A stretch of 46,535 nucleotides of DNA from Oceanobacillus limi (GCF_900111445.1 NZ_FOHE01000019.1:14012-60546), one strand, 5' to 3'; positions 1 through 14,737 are shown, counted from the stretch's first letter. Numbers and translations: made by a program. The notes: generated by a model from the sequence alone, not told the origin.

Positions 1-95
1 AACGTCGATTCCACACGCACGAACGTTGATTCCCCGCTTTGAACGTCGATTCCTTCCGCGCGAACGTTGATTCCACGCGCTGAACGTCGATTTCC
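1..95 (-). repeat. Phased short-repeat array, left end (41-bp super-period)
   Basis: Five copies of AACGTYGATTCC begin at 1, 22, 42, 63 and 83. Steps are 21, 20, 21 and 20 bp. The fourth-from-centre base alternates strictly: GTC at 1, 42 and 83, GTT at 22 and 63, so each class recurs at exactly 41 bp. Spacers are GC-rich and differ in sequence. Read on the minus strand the units are GGAATCGACGTTC and GGAATCAACGTTC, the same family as the array at the right end. It lies beyond the murA terminator and probably continues outside the window. Confidence 0.85.
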
Positions 96-123
96 AACCA
101 AAAATCGCTCTTACCCTTTAAAG

Positions 124-153
124 AACAAAAAGCCCCCGAACAATCGGGAGCTT
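124..153 (-). terminator. Rho-independent terminator of murA
   Basis: A hairpin with arms 130-139 and 144-153 (core CCCGA/TCGGG plus outer AAGC/GCTT, one mismatch) is followed on the minus strand by a run of T. It lies about 20 bp beyond the murA stop. Confidence 0.85.
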
Positions 154-174
154 CCTTCTTCATAAATTATGCTG

Positions 175-1506
175 TTATAATTTCAACCCTGCTACAATTC
201 TATTTGTCTGATAATCTATTTGAACTAAAGGATTTACGGTTTCTCCGTTTTCGTCAACGCGTTCAATATCTGCACCTAATGATGCAAGTTTACCAGCGAA
301 GTCAACGTAGCCTCGATCAAGATGTGTTAATTCCGTTACTCTTGTTATCCCTTCCGAACGAAGTCCAGCCAAAATTAATGCAGCCGCTGCACGTAAATCT
401 GTCGCAGCTACTTCTGCACCTTGTAGATCGGAAGGTCCTTCAATAAATACACTTCTACCTTCAATTTTCATTTTTGCGTTCATGCGTCTAAATTCCTCAA
501 CATGCATAAATCGATTTTCGAAAACGGTCTCTGTTATGACACTTGTTCCTTGTGCAAACAGCATTAGTGCCATCATTTGTGACTGCATATCTGTTGGGAA
601 TCCAGGGTGTGGTAATGTCTTAATATCTGTCGCTTTTAAGCGATCTGGTCCTAGGACACGAATTCCACCATTTTCTTCAATAATCGTTACGTTCATTTCC
701 TCAAGCTTAGAAATAATAGGTCGTAAATGCTCTTTTTCAGCGTTTTCTATCAATATATTACCACCAGTAATAGCTGCTGCAATCATAAATGTACCAGCCT
801 CTACTCGGTCAGGAATTATTGAGTGTGTAGCGCCCTGTAAGGATTCTACTCCTTCGATTCGGATTGTGTCTGTACCAGCACCTACAATTTTTGCTCCCAT
901 TTTATTTAAGAAATTAGCTAAATCAACAATCTCTGGTTCTTTCGCACAATTTTCTAGAACGGTTTTACCTTCTGCCAATGCAGCTGCCATCATAATATTT
1001 TCTGTTGCCCCAACACTAGGCATATCTAGATATATTTTCGCACCCTTCAATCGGCCATTGACATGTGCTTCTACAAAACCATTTCCAACGTGTACATTTG
1101 CTCCCATTGCCTCAAAACCTTTAAGGTGTAAATCAATCGGACGAGAGCCAATTGCACAACCGCCAGGCATCGCAACATTAGCATGGCCGTAACGCGCCAA
1201 TAATGGACCTAATACAAGTACGGAAGCGCGCATTTTACGTACATATTCAAACGGAGCTTCTGTTTCTAATTCATTTGTTGCATCAACTACTACTGTATTT
1301 CCTTCAAAATTCACATCTGCATTCATATTTCGTAATACTTCATTAATTGTATAAACATCAGCTAGGCCAGGCACATCATGGATAACGCTTTGTCCTTCAC
1401 TAGCAAGAATACTGGCAGCAATGACTGGTAGTACTGCGTTTTTAGCACCTTCAACCCGAACAGTACCATTCAATTGCTGTCCGCCTCTTACGATGATTTT
1501 ATCCAT
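175..1506 (-). CDS. murA: UDP-N-acetylglucosamine 1-carboxyvinyltransferase (MurA)
   Basis: Transfers enolpyruvate from PEP to UDP-GlcNAc, the first committed cytosolic step of peptidoglycan synthesis. The 443-aa protein has the usual family length. The active-site Cys that is alkylated by fosfomycin is present as C117 in [10 protein letters not shown], and the N-terminal GAKNAVLP carries K22 and N23. The ATG at 1506 is preferred because GGAG lies 9 nt upstream and the protein then begins MDKIIVRGG as in relatives; an in-frame ATG at 1551 lacks a ribosome site and would run into ywmB. It is the last gene of the ywmB-murA pair and ends at a strong terminator. It corresponds to murAA of B. subtilis by its place next to the atp operon; a second paralogue, murZ, lies at 30.7 kb. 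Confidence 0.96.
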   Translation of the reverse strand: MDKIIVRGGQQLNGTVRVEGAKNAVLPVIAASILASEGQSVIHDVPGLADVYTINEVLRNMNADVNFEGNTVVVDATNELETEAPFEYVRKMRASVLVLGPLLARYGHANVAMPGGCAIGSRPIDLHLKGFEAMGANVHVGNGFVEAHVNGRLKGAKIYLDMPSVGATENIMMAAALAEGKTVLENCAKEPEIVDLANFLNKMGAKIVGAGTDTIRIEGVESLQGATHSIIPDRVEAGTFMIAAAITGGNILIENAEKEHLRPIISKLEEMNVTIIEENGGIRVLGPDRLKATDIKTLPHPGFPTDMQSQMMALMLFAQGTSVITETVFENRFMHVEEFRRMNAKMKIEGRSVFIEGPSDLQGAEVAATDLRAAAALILAGLRSEGITRVTELTHLDRGYVDFAGKLASLGADIERVDENGETVNPLVQIDYQTNRIVAGLKL

Positions 1507-1540
1507 ATTGCAATTCTCCTTCAGATCCAATTTCACTATA

Positions 1541-2248
1541 TTAATATTCATTTATTAGGATAGGTGTTCCAATTGTGTAACTTTTGTTATGTTCATCCAT
1601 GTTTTCAACAACAATTTGTACATTTACAGGCTTATCCACGATGGTCATTTTCCGGCCCCATTGTGATGTATAGCCATATATAATTTTTCTATCTGCTAGC
1701 TCTGTGTCTGTTTGTTCTTGTATATGTTTAACGTCCATTTTTTCTGTAAAATTAGACAAAAAATAATCACTATTAATTATAGCATTATCACTTGTTGTCA
1801 GACAAGGATATATTTGAGCAGATTTTGTAAAATATTGTTTTTGTATCCAGTTTATTTTTTCTTGGTAGTTATCTTCAATTTTGCTATTCCAGGAATCACC
1901 TTCCAGTACAGCTATAAGTTCTGCATTATGTGATGTGTTTTTAGGCAAGATTGCATTAAATCTTTCGTAGACGACTCCATTTTTATGAACGTCTTCAAAA
2001 GAATATTTTATACTGTTTTCATCTTCCGTCCTAGTGACTAAATAACTATCTTTTAGCTCGTCTACAAGTAATCCTATCTGATCCTTATTCATTTTCTCTT
2101 TAATAATCACTTGCCAAGAATCTACAGACATATCATTTTCTAACACAATGGTCGCAATATCGATAAGTTCATCTTGGTAACTTTCTTGAGCAACTACATT
2201 ATTTGTTATACATAAAATAAATACACTTATTAGTACAATTTTTCTCAT
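1541..2248 (-). CDS. ywmB: YwmB-family secreted protein
   Basis: A 235-aa protein of the YwmB family, whose fold gave it the misleading name 'TATA-box binding'; its biochemical role is not established. A Sec signal peptide is clear: MRK, a hydrophobic stretch to about residue 18, then a likely cut after VVA at residue 20. The remainder is hydrophilic with no membrane segment, so it should act outside the membrane. Its place immediately upstream of murA (34-bp gap) matches ywmB-murAA in B. subtilis, which supports the call more than any single motif. A ribosome site GGGAG precedes the ATG. The link to cell-wall synthesis is inferred from co-transcription only. Confidence 0.8.
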   Translation of the reverse strand: MRKIVLISVFILCITNNVVAQESYQDELIDIATIVLENDMSVDSWQVIIKEKMNKDQIGLLVDELKDSYLVTRTEDENSIKYSFEDVHKNGVVYERFNAILPKNTSHNAELIAVLEGDSWNSKIEDNYQEKINWIQKQYFTKSAQIYPCLTTSDNAIINSDYFLSNFTEKMDVKHIQEQTDTELADRKIIYGYTSQWGRKMTIVDKPVNVQIVVENMDEHNKSYTIGTPILINEY

Positions 2249-2374
2249 ATAAATATCTCCCTTGAATAATATATTTCTAGTATGAACAAGGGAGATTCAT
2301 AACATACATACATAAATAAATAGATTTATAGAGAAGTATAGTTTCTGCTTCTATACATGTGATAAAGCTTTATG

Positions 2375-2412
2375 AAAAATAAAAAAGACAATACCTTTTC
2401 GATATTGTCTTT
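2375..2412 (-). terminator. Terminator after ywzB
   Basis: A perfect 10-bp stem (AAAGACAATA at 2384-2393 with TATTGTCTTT at 2403-2412) is followed on the minus strand by a T-rich run. It separates ywzB from ywmB-murA, so the latter pair should have its own promoter between 2250 and 2375. Confidence 0.85.
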
Positions 2413-2416
2413 CTCA

Positions 2417-2647
2417 TTAAAATAGAAAATTTAAATCCTGTGACCATTGTATAAACTCAAGGAAAAAGCGACTAACTCCCGATCCTATCACTATGGTAAT
2501 CAGTAATAATAGAAGCTTTGCTTCACCTGATTTCCCTTTACGGATTAACGGATCCAAGTTTATCGTTTGAACTAATCTCCATGTAATCGAAATAAAAATA
2601 ACATGTGAGATCATACTCATTATTGCTAGTTGTCCGATAGAAAACAT
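2417..2647 (-). CDS. ywzB: YwzB-like DUF1146 membrane protein
   Basis: A 76-aa protein with two predicted membrane helices (about residues 4-26 and 43-65) joined by a short basic loop (IRKGKSGEAK). Size, topology and position between the atp operon and ywmB-murA match the DUF1146 family (YwzB in B. subtilis), whose function is unknown. GGTGG precedes the ATG. It is transcribed alone: a terminator follows, and the atp operon terminator lies about 390 bp upstream. A related short membrane protein would look much the same, so the name rests largely on synteny. Confidence 0.8.
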   Translation of the reverse strand: MFSIGQLAIMSMISHVIFISITWRLVQTINLDPLIRKGKSGEAKLLLLLITIVIGSGVSRFFLEFIQWSQDLNFLF

Positions 2648-3033
2648 AGTTTACCACCTTGTTATTTTCATTTACAAATGTATTCTTTTCCATATGGGAA
2701 ATTATCCTTACATTCTTTCTAATTGTTACTTTGCCATTCCTAGGGAAAAATGTCAAAGAAGACGTGATTCCGAATTCGATGTCTGTTGCTTCGACAAGAA
2801 TTTAATATGACAATTATTTCTCAATTTCCCGGGAAATATCGACAGCATATGTCCTAATATTGTCAGATATACTAAAAATAAGTGAATGTTGAATTTGCCT
2901 GATTATTCAAATTCTATCGAAATATTTTAAACACTAACCTAATTAACCTCAAAAGCCCCTAAACTAACAAGAATTTTTCATATCAAACCTTAGCAAACAT
3001 CCGTTTTTAGCAGCTCTTAACATAAACTGATAC
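2648..3033. other. Noncoding gap between atpC and ywzB
   Basis: AT-rich gap with no convincing gene. A possible ywzB promoter on the minus strand has a perfect TTGACA followed after 17 bp by the poor hexamer CAAAGT (2725-2755). A perfect 14-bp palindrome, ATTTCCCGGGAAAT, sits at 2824-2837 and could be a protein site. Confidence 0.4.
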
Positions 3034-3064
3034 AAACAAAAAACCCCCCATAAAAAATTATGGG
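3034..3064 (-). terminator. Terminator of the atp operon
   Basis: Stem CCCATAA (3047-3053) / TTATGGG (3058-3064) with an AAAA loop, followed on the minus strand by GGGTTTTTTG. It lies 12 bp beyond the atpC stop codon. Confidence 0.9.
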
Positions 3065-3076
3065 AGATTTCCTTTA

Positions 3077-3487
<411 letters not shown>

Positions 3488-3564
3488 TTAGACAGGTAGC
3501 TGATGATAAGTGCTATTAAGCATAAACACTTTCAGAAAAGTTCAAGCTACCTTCGTCTACTTTA

Positions 3565-4989
<1,425 letters not shown>

Positions 4990-5009
4990 CTAACTTTACA
5001 TGGCGAATG

Positions 5010-5870
<861 letters not shown>

Positions 5871-5902
5871 TCACCACACTTTCTCACTCGGTTAGAGGTA
5901 TG

Positions 5903-5922
5903 GAGAGAGGTTTTCCTCTCTC
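5903..5922 (-). other. Intercistronic hairpin between atpA and atpG
   Basis: A perfect 8-bp stem, GAGAGAGG (5903-5910) and CCTCTCTC (5915-5922) with a TTTT loop, lies in the 97-bp gap. There is no following T run, so it is unlikely to be a terminator. It may stabilise or mark a processing point in the atp mRNA; that role is inferred. Confidence 0.55.
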
Positions 5923-5961
5923 TAACCTACACGAATATTTACAATTAAACTTTATTCTTAT

Positions 5962-7476
<1,515 letters not shown>

Positions 7477-7488
7477 TCACCCCTATCA

Positions 7489-8034
7489 TCAATTGTTCGC
7501 TATTTTTAGACTGCGCTCTAATCCACGTAATTTTCCACTAATGGAGCCATCAATGATCGTATTACCCATATGGATTTTGACACCACCGATTAACGAAGGA
7601 TCAACCACATTTTCAAGTACGATTTTTTGCTTGTTAAACCGTTTTGCAAATGTATTTTCAAGCTCCGTTTTTTCCGTGTCTGAAAGTTCGCGAACAGAAT
7701 ATACTTTTCCTTCTGCAATTCCTTTTGCATCATTTACCAGTTGGTTAAAATGATCAATAATGGAAGGCACAATTTCTGAACGACCACGATCAACAAGAAT
7801 TTTCAGTGTATTCATAACTTCTGTTGAAAGTCCTTGGAATGTTTCACTTAGAAATTGTTTTTTCTTATCATTATTTACACGAGGATGCTTCAGGAATATA
7901 TTAAGTTGACTATCATTTAGAAATACTTCTTTCACTACAAGAACCTCTTCAACAAGGTTATCCAGTGTAGCCTTTTCTTGACCTAGCTGAAAAAGAGCAT
8001 CTGCATAACGTTTGGCAACTACTGCTTCACTCAT
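7489..8034 (-). CDS. atpH: ATP synthase delta subunit
   Basis: Peripheral-stalk subunit that joins the top of F1 to subunit b. The 181-aa protein has the family pattern: AKRYADALFQLGQE near the N-terminus and the C-terminal DPSLIGGVKIHMGNTIIDGSI. Its ATG overlaps the atpF stop by 4 bp (ATGA), implying translational coupling. The length is usual for Bacillaceae. Confidence 0.96.
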   Translation of the reverse strand: MSEAVVAKRYADALFQLGQEKATLDNLVEEVLVVKEVFLNDSQLNIFLKHPRVNNDKKKQFLSETFQGLSTEVMNTLKILVDRGRSEIVPSIIDHFNQLVNDAKGIAEGKVYSVRELSDTEKTELENTFAKRFNKQKIVLENVVDPSLIGGVKIHMGNTIIDGSISGKLRGLERSLKIANN

Positions 8035-8555
8035 CGCTCTTCTCCTACCTCTTTAATGTAATCATTGATCAATTGTTCCTGATCCTGTGCACTAATTTCT
8101 TTTTCTATTACTTTGCTAGCAATAAGAACGGAAAGCGACCCAACTTGATCTTGAAGTGCTTGCAGTGCTTTTTCTTTCTCGTTTTGAATCTCTTCTTGCG
8201 CAGCCTCTTTAATTCGATTTGCTTCTTGACGTGCAGATTCAATAATATCTTTTTCTTGCTTTACACCTGCATTTTTGGCATCTTCAATTATTTTTTGTGC
8301 TTCCTGCTTTGTTTGTTTCAATTGCTCAGCTGCTTCATTTGCGGCTTTTTCTGCTTCAGCTCGGCTTTTTTCTGCAGATTCAATCTCGCTTGCAACATAC
8401 TCTTCACGTTTTTGCATCATGTTCATAACAGGACCCCATGCAAATTTACCAACTAAAAGTAGTAGTACGATGAAGAAGAATAATTGCGTTAACATATCTC
8501 CTACGTAAAGCCCACCAAGCGCATGTATATATGAAAATCCAGTGAATGCTTGCAC
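8031..8555 (-). CDS. atpF: ATP synthase b subunit
   Basis: Membrane-anchored stator subunit. One transmembrane helix (about residues 21-39, TQLFFFIVLLLLVGKFAWGP) is followed by a long charged helix rich in Glu, Lys and Ala that forms the dimeric stalk; the C-terminus contacts delta. The GTG at 8555 is taken as start because AAAGGAG lies 8 nt upstream, giving 174 aa; an upstream in-frame GTG at 8573 would place that ribosome site inside the gene. It overlaps atpH by 4 bp. Confidence 0.93.
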   Translation of the reverse strand: MQAFTGFSYIHALGGLYVGDMLTQLFFFIVLLLLVGKFAWGPVMNMMQKREEYVASEIESAEKSRAEAEKAANEAAEQLKQTKQEAQKIIEDAKNAGVKQEKDIIESARQEANRIKEAAQEEIQNEKEKALQALQDQVGSLSVLIASKVIEKEISAQDQEQLINDYIKEVGEER

Positions 8556-8693
8556 ATAATTCACTCCTTTCACTCTGAATCGAAGTCTTCTTTATTCCAT
8601 AAAAAATATACGGTAAACAATTGCACATTATAAACAACGGCGAAGGTTCTATGGAAGATTATCTTCGCCATTCAACTTTGGTACATATTTTAA

Positions 8694-8951
<258 letters not shown>

Positions 8952-8987
8952 TTAATAGATATCTATTAAAACTGGTTAATTAACTTC

Positions 8988-10107
<1,120 letters not shown>

Positions 10108-10285
10108 GTATACTCTTCTCCTATTAATTCCTTTTACCAATCATTCTATCTAACTTTTCAGACAGGAAGGGTTGGTATATGCGCAGACTTCTTGATCCTA
10201 CACCCAATGGTTGAATTCTATGTATAATATAGAAGTAGAGTGAGGAAAATCACAACAAATGTAGAATGAATTAACTAAAATAAAC

Positions 10286-10325
10286 GTAAGGTTTCTCATA
10301 CTACATCCGTATGAAACCCTTACCA
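10286..10325 (-). promoter_or_regulatory. Hairpin in the atp operon leader
   Basis: On the minus strand GTAAGG-GTTTCATAC pairs with GTATGAGAAAC-CTTAC across a 7-nt loop, a stem of about 15 bp. It lies between the atp promoter and atpI and is followed by the T-rich GTTTATTTTAG, so it could be an attenuator or a 5' stabiliser. Its role is inferred. Confidence 0.5.
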
Positions 10326-10339
10326 TTCCACACTTAGCA

Positions 10340-10368
10340 AGTGTACAATAGCACAATGCCATTGTCAA
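10340..10368 (-). promoter_or_regulatory. Predicted sigma-A promoter of the atp operon
   Basis: Minus-strand TTGACA (10363-10368), a 17-bp spacer and TACACT (10340-10345). It is upstream of atpI and of the leader hairpin. A second, weaker candidate (TTGTGA-N18-TATATT) lies nearer atpI at about 10222-10251. Confidence 0.65.
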
Positions 10369-10520
10369 TTGGTATGGGTGTTATTTTAGACTTTATTTAC
10401 ATCCCAATTTTTTCTACTTTTTACACCCATCATAGCCAACCTTATGGCTACTAGAATGTTACCTCTACTTCATTATATCGCAAAGATAAAATACCAATTA
10501 TGAACTTTCTGTGAACGAGT

Positions 10521-10559
10521 GAGTTGTATACCAACCATTTAAGGGTCGATATACAACTC
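10521..10559 (-). other. Inverted repeat straddling the protease stop codon
   Basis: Perfect 10-bp arms GAGTTGTATA (10521-10530) and TATACAACTC (10550-10559) enclose the stop codon of the subtilase gene. No T run follows on the minus strand, so a terminator is not certain. Confidence 0.5.
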
Positions 10560-12734
10560 TACCTCATAACTTTCATATGTTCCATCCTCAAGCTGAATCG
10601 AAATGAGAGCATGGTAATTTCCAGGCTTCCCTATATTTCTTTTATCAAGATATCCCTCATTCATCCCTATCTTTGGTTCATCTAATTGAAGTAGGGTTCG
10701 CTCATGTAATAAGGAATCTGGATTATATAATTCAACCTTTACGTCTTCTGCCTTTTCTGTAAGATAAATCTGATAAAAATACGATTCATCTGAGAAAGGT
10801 TTTAGGTGAAAGTCAAACCCAGCTGCTTTTGGATAATCTGCTGTTTCATTAATAAACAAGTAAGGTAGATGGTAGGATTGATCGTCTTGTTTTAATGTTA
10901 ACCATCCTTGATGTATCCCCTCTTCAAGCTGAGAAGCAGTCATACGTAATGTTACCGGAATACTTTTCTTTTCGTTTCCTTCTATTGTAAAGGATTGAGG
11001 TAAATCCCAGTTCAGTCCTTGTTGTTTTTTTGGTATATCAAAATAATAGGTTTGGGGGTTATCTGTTGTATTTTCAATTGTGACATCTATTGTTTTTGAA
11101 TGAACAAATCCACCAATTTTCCCATAAGTCAGTGACGGGTTATGGATGATTGTTGTTGTGTTAATTGCTTTTTGTGGATTAATGCTTCCCATCCCTTGAA
11201 CATAAGGCTCGTAAACTTCTTCATTTTCCTTATGTACTCTCGTTGCTGTTGTTCGTAAAGCCCCATATATTTGGTTATTGCTCCAATCAGGGTGCGCCTC
11301 TTTAAGTAGCGCAATTGCTCCTGCAACATGTGGCGCTGCCATGCTTGTACCTTGCAGTGCTTGATACCCTCCTGGTACGGTGCTCAAAATATTCGTACCC
11401 GGCGCTAACACATCGGGTTTCATATCCCAATTTACCGTCACAGGTCCTCGAGAACTAAATGATGCAATATCATGCCTTGTTTGCCGGTAATTCGTATCAA
11501 TGAAAGAATATTTTTCTTTAGTAAAATTCTTCAGCCATTTTCCATCCTTTTGCGATAATGAAGCAACAGGTATTGTAATCGGTTCTTCTCCATTAGCAAT
11601 AGAGCCTTGAAACGCCCCATCTTCATTATTATATATTAACACCGCTACAGCACCTAGCTGTTCTGCTCGTTTGGCTAATTCATAAAAAGGGGTTTTTCCT
11701 CTCTTTATTAATGCTATTTTCCCTTGCAAGGAAGCTGTAGAAGACGCTTTAAATTCTACAACCTCATAATCGTCTTCCAAACTCCAAGGGATGGAACCCA
11801 TCATAGGCATCAAGTTGATCGCTTTATCCTCCAACGCGTCATACAAAAATGGGACCTCCTGAGGTGCTGCAGTTGCACCGACAGACAGAGCATTTGAAGC
11901 TGTAGCGGGCGCGCCAACTGTCCACCGTTCCGGGCCATTATTTCCGTTCGCAATAACAACCGCGACGCCTAGCTCGGCAGCGCGATTTACCGCAATACTT
12001 GTAGGATAATCCGGTCCATTCACCGTATTTCCAAGCGATAAATTGATAACTTCAACACCATCTTCAATCGCTTGTTCCATGGCGGCAATAATCTGCACGG
12101 AAGATCCAACCCCGCCAGGACCAAGTGCACGATAGGCATATATTTCCGCTTCTGGTGCAACTCCCTGAAAGTACCCATTTCCAGCAATTATTCCAGCAAC
12201 ATGAGAACCATGAACAGTTGGCATCCCTTGTGACGCCTGGGTTTCCATGGGATCATCATCTAAATCAACTAAATCGTAGCCACCAAAATAATTAATTTGG
12301 AGATCTGGATGATTATAATCAATTCCTGTGTCAATAACACCTACCCTTACACCGCTCCCAGTGTACTTGGTGTTATTTAGCTCGGAGGGAAGTGTAATAT
12401 TTGGCTGATTTGCTGCCGCTTCATACTCTCCTTTTGATACATTAATGGAATATTCTCGCACTGGATGAACTGCTTTTACAAATTCTAACGTATCCATCTT
12501 GGCTAACCGATCTGGAGTTGCTTGTAATGCCAGCCCATTAAATATTTTGTCATAAGTAGCTACCACTTCAATGTATGGGTGATAGCTCTCCAAGTATTGC
12601 TTATGTTCCTGTGGATCGCCCTCGACTTCAACAATAATCGATTCTACTTCACTTTCTTGAGCATGAATTTGATTCGTTATGATTACCTGGAATGTTGTCG
12701 TCATGATTAGGAACAATAGTAAGTTGCTGCGCAT
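10539..12734 (-). CDS. vpr: Secreted subtilisin-family serine protease (Vpr-like)
   Basis: Extracellular S8 peptidase, 731 aa. A Sec signal peptide ends near residue 25 (IHA-QES), followed by an inhibitor-like propeptide (about 30-97). The catalytic triad is complete: D135 in VIDTGID, H178 in HGSHVAG, S464 in GTSMAAPHVAG, with oxyanion N265 in ANGNNGP. A protease-associated (PA) domain is inserted at about 320-405, as in Vpr and related minor proteases, and a beta-rich C-terminal region follows. The ATG at 12734 has AAAGGAGG 9 nt upstream; an ATG at 12809 would add an un-signal-like N-terminus. It lies between mnaA and the atp operon, a different neighbourhood from vpr of B. subtilis, so orthology to Vpr itself is uncertain. 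Confidence 0.88.
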   Translation of the reverse strand: MRSNLLLFLIMTTTFQVIITNQIHAQESEVESIIVEVEGDPQEHKQYLESYHPYIEVVATYDKIFNGLALQATPDRLAKMDTLEFVKAVHPVREYSINVSKGEYEAAANQPNITLPSELNNTKYTGSGVRVGVIDTGIDYNHPDLQINYFGGYDLVDLDDDPMETQASQGMPTVHGSHVAGIIAGNGYFQGVAPEAEIYAYRALGPGGVGSSVQIIAAMEQAIEDGVEVINLSLGNTVNGPDYPTSIAVNRAAELGVAVVIANGNNGPERWTVGAPATASNALSVGATAAPQEVPFLYDALEDKAINLMPMMGSIPWSLEDDYEVVEFKASSTASLQGKIALIKRGKTPFYELAKRAEQLGAVAVLIYNNEDGAFQGSIANGEEPITIPVASLSQKDGKWLKNFTKEKYSFIDTNYRQTRHDIASFSSRGPVTVNWDMKPDVLAPGTNILSTVPGGYQALQGTSMAAPHVAGAIALLKEAHPDWSNNQIYGALRTTATRVHKENEEVYEPYVQGMGSINPQKAINTTTIIHNPSLTYGKIGGFVHSKTIDVTIENTTDNPQTYYFDIPKKQQGLNWDLPQSFTIEGNEKKSIPVTLRMTASQLEEGIHQGWLTLKQDDQSYHLPYLFINETADYPKAAGFDFHLKPFSDESYFYQIYLTEKAEDVKVELYNPDSLLHERTLLQLDEPKIGMNEGYLDKRNIGKPGNYHALISIQLEDGTYESYEVELYIDP

Positions 12735-12790
12735 GTCGAGGAACCTCCTTTTTCTGATTAGATTGTGTAGTTGGGAGGAAAAACATGCAT

Positions 12791-12823
12791 AAGAAAAAGG
12801 GAACCTCATTCGATTCCCCTTCT
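12791..12823 (-). terminator. Terminator after mnaA
   Basis: On the minus strand AGGGGAATC pairs with GAGGTTCCCT (small mismatches) and is followed by TTTTTCTT. It lies between mnaA and the protease gene. Confidence 0.7.
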
Positions 12824-12902
12824 ATTTCAAATATTTTCATTTCGTTTTATTAAAATGGTCTGGGCCTTTTGTTTACTCATCAGCTTAACGACGTATCAAA
12901 AC

Positions 12903-14015
12903 TTACTTGAAATAATCCACAATAGCATCTGCAATACGACGAGATGCCTCTCCATCACCATATGGATTGGAGGCTTTAGCCATTTTTCGATGTGCTTTCT
13001 CATCCGACAGTAATTCATTCGCTAGATTAAAGATAGTTTCTTCGTCCGTACCTGCTAGCTTTAGTGTTCCTGCCTCAATTCCTTCCGGTCGTTCTGTTGT
13101 ATCCCGTAATACAAGGACCGGGACACCTAGTGATGGTGCTTCCTCTTGAACTCCACCTGAATCGGTTAAAATGAGATGCGCTCGACTGGCAAAGTTATGA
13201 AAATCAACTACACCAAGTGGTTCGATTAATTGAATTCGATCATCATTACCAAGAACCTCACTTGCTGTTTGCTGAACAACTGGATTTAAATGGACTGGAT
13301 AAACGACATGGATGTCATCATGTGTTTCTACTAACCGCTTAATAGCTCGAAACATCTGTTGCATATTTTTGCCTAAATTTTCCCGACGATGTGCTGTCAT
13401 TAATACCAAGCGTTTGTCTCCTAGTTTAGCAAGGATATCACTTTGATAAGCTTCATCTACGGTTGTTTTGAGTGCATCAATGGCTGTGTTTCCCGTTACA
13501 TAGATACTGTCTTCCGCTTTGTTTTCATCCAATAAGTTTTGCTTGGATTTTTCCGTTGGGGAGAAATGCAAATCAGCCATAACACCAGTTAGCTGTCGAT
13601 TCATCTCCTCCGGATACGGCGAAAATTTATTCCACGTTCTTAATCCCGCTTCCACGTGACCAACAGCAATTTGGTTATAAAAAGCCGCAAGAGATGCTGC
13701 AAACGTTGTACTTGTATCTCCATGGACAAGGACAATATCTGGCTTTGTTTCTTTCATTATTTCATCTAGTCCCTCTAAGGCTCGCGTCGTGATTTGAGCA
13801 AGCGATTGCTTCTGCTTCATAATATTCAGATCAAAGTCAGGTTTAATCTTAAAAATCTCTAATACTTGATCGAGCATTTCGCGATGTTGTGCTGTCACGG
13901 TAACAATCGACTCAAACTCATCTGATCGTTTTTCCAGTTCCAAAACTAACGGCGCCATTTTAATTGCTTCTGGCCTTGTTCCGAAAATCGTCATTACTTT
14001 AATTCGCTTCGTCAT
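12903..14015 (-). CDS. mnaA: UDP-N-acetylglucosamine 2-epimerase (non-hydrolysing)
   Basis: Interconverts UDP-GlcNAc and UDP-ManNAc in the cytosol, supplying ManNAc for teichoic-acid linkage units or other surface glycans. The 370-aa protein has the family's GT-B-like two-domain fold; recognisable segments are FGTRPEAIKMAP at the N-terminus, VHGDTSTTFA, GHVEAGLRTWN with PYPEEMNRQL, and LTDSGGVQEEAPSLGVPVLVLR with TERPEGIEAGT. The ATG at 14015 follows AGAGGTG. It lies 28 bp after upp and probably belongs to the same transcript; a terminator follows. Confidence 0.94.
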   Translation of the reverse strand: MTKRIKVMTIFGTRPEAIKMAPLVLELEKRSDEFESIVTVTAQHREMLDQVLEIFKIKPDFDLNIMKQKQSLAQITTRALEGLDEIMKETKPDIVLVHGDTSTTFAASLAAFYNQIAVGHVEAGLRTWNKFSPYPEEMNRQLTGVMADLHFSPTEKSKQNLLDENKAEDSIYVTGNTAIDALKTTVDEAYQSDILAKLGDKRLVLMTAHRRENLGKNMQQMFRAIKRLVETHDDIHVVYPVHLNPVVQQTASEVLGNDDRIQLIEPLGVVDFHNFASRAHLILTDSGGVQEEAPSLGVPVLVLRDTTERPEGIEAGTLKLAGTDEETIFNLANELLSDEKAHRKMAKASNPYGDGEASRRIADAIVDYFK

Positions 14016-14043
14016 TTTAAACACCTCTTTATTTACGGCCTAC

Positions 14044-14673
14044 TTATTTTGTTCCAAATAAGCGGTCACCAGCGTCACCTAAACCGGGTACGATATACGC
14101 ATGTTCATCTAGCTTCTCATCAAGTGCTGCTAAATATATGTCAACATCTGGGTGCTCTTCCTTAATGACTTCCACACCCTCTGGTGCAGCAATTAAGCAC
14201 ATCAACCGAATATTTTTTGCTCCGCGCTTCTTCAAGGAATGAATTGCATCATTTGCAGATCCACCCGTAGCAAGCATTGGGTCAATTACAATTAACTCAC
14301 GCTCTTCAATATCAGAAGGTAATTTTATGTAGTATTCAACCGGTTTTAACGTTTCTGGATCGCGATACAAACCAACATGCCCCACTTTTGCAGCTGGAAT
14401 TAACTGAAGCACGCCATCTACCATCCCTAATCCAGCACGTAGAATAGGAATTAAACCTATTTTCTTACCTGCAAGTACTTTTGTTTTCGCCTCCATAACA
14501 GGCGTGTTTATTGTTGTCTCTTGCAGTGGAAGATTACGTGTAATCTCAAACGCCATAAGCATTGCAACTTCATCAACTAGCTCGCGAAATTCTTTTGTCC
14601 CCGTACTTTTATCTCTTATGTGTGTTAGTTTATGCTGTATTAATGGATGATCTAATACGTGTACATGTCCCAT
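14044..14673 (-). CDS. upp: Uracil phosphoribosyltransferase
   Basis: Pyrimidine salvage enzyme that makes UMP from uracil and PRPP. The 209-aa protein is of usual length. The PRPP loop is [12 protein letters not shown] (about residues 128-139) and the uracil-binding C-terminal segment is [26 protein letters not shown] precedes the ATG. A predicted promoter lies 36-64 bp upstream. In B. subtilis upp likewise lies between glyA and the atp operon. Confidence 0.97.
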   Translation of the reverse strand: MGHVHVLDHPLIQHKLTHIRDKSTGTKEFRELVDEVAMLMAFEITRNLPLQETTINTPVMEAKTKVLAGKKIGLIPILRAGLGMVDGVLQLIPAAKVGHVGLYRDPETLKPVEYYIKLPSDIEERELIVIDPMLATGGSANDAIHSLKKRGAKNIRLMCLIAAPEGVEVIKEEHPDVDIYLAALDEKLDEHAYIVPGLGDAGDRLFGTK

Positions 14674-14708
14674 TGCTTACCACTCCTTCTATTATTTACA
14701 TCTATAAA

Positions 14709-14737
14709 ATTGTACTTAAAAAATGACACGCTTTCAA
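14709..14737 (-). promoter_or_regulatory. Predicted sigma-A promoter of upp
   Basis: Minus-strand TTGAAA (14732-14737), 17-bp spacer, TACAAT (14709-14714), 36 bp upstream of the upp ATG. Confidence 0.65.

Noticed and set aside
482-1192. Long plus-strand frame opposite murA
   Set aside because: It is the antisense shadow of a strongly conserved gene. Similar opposite-strand frames over atpD, atpA, glyA, pyrG, icmF and others were dismissed for the same reason.
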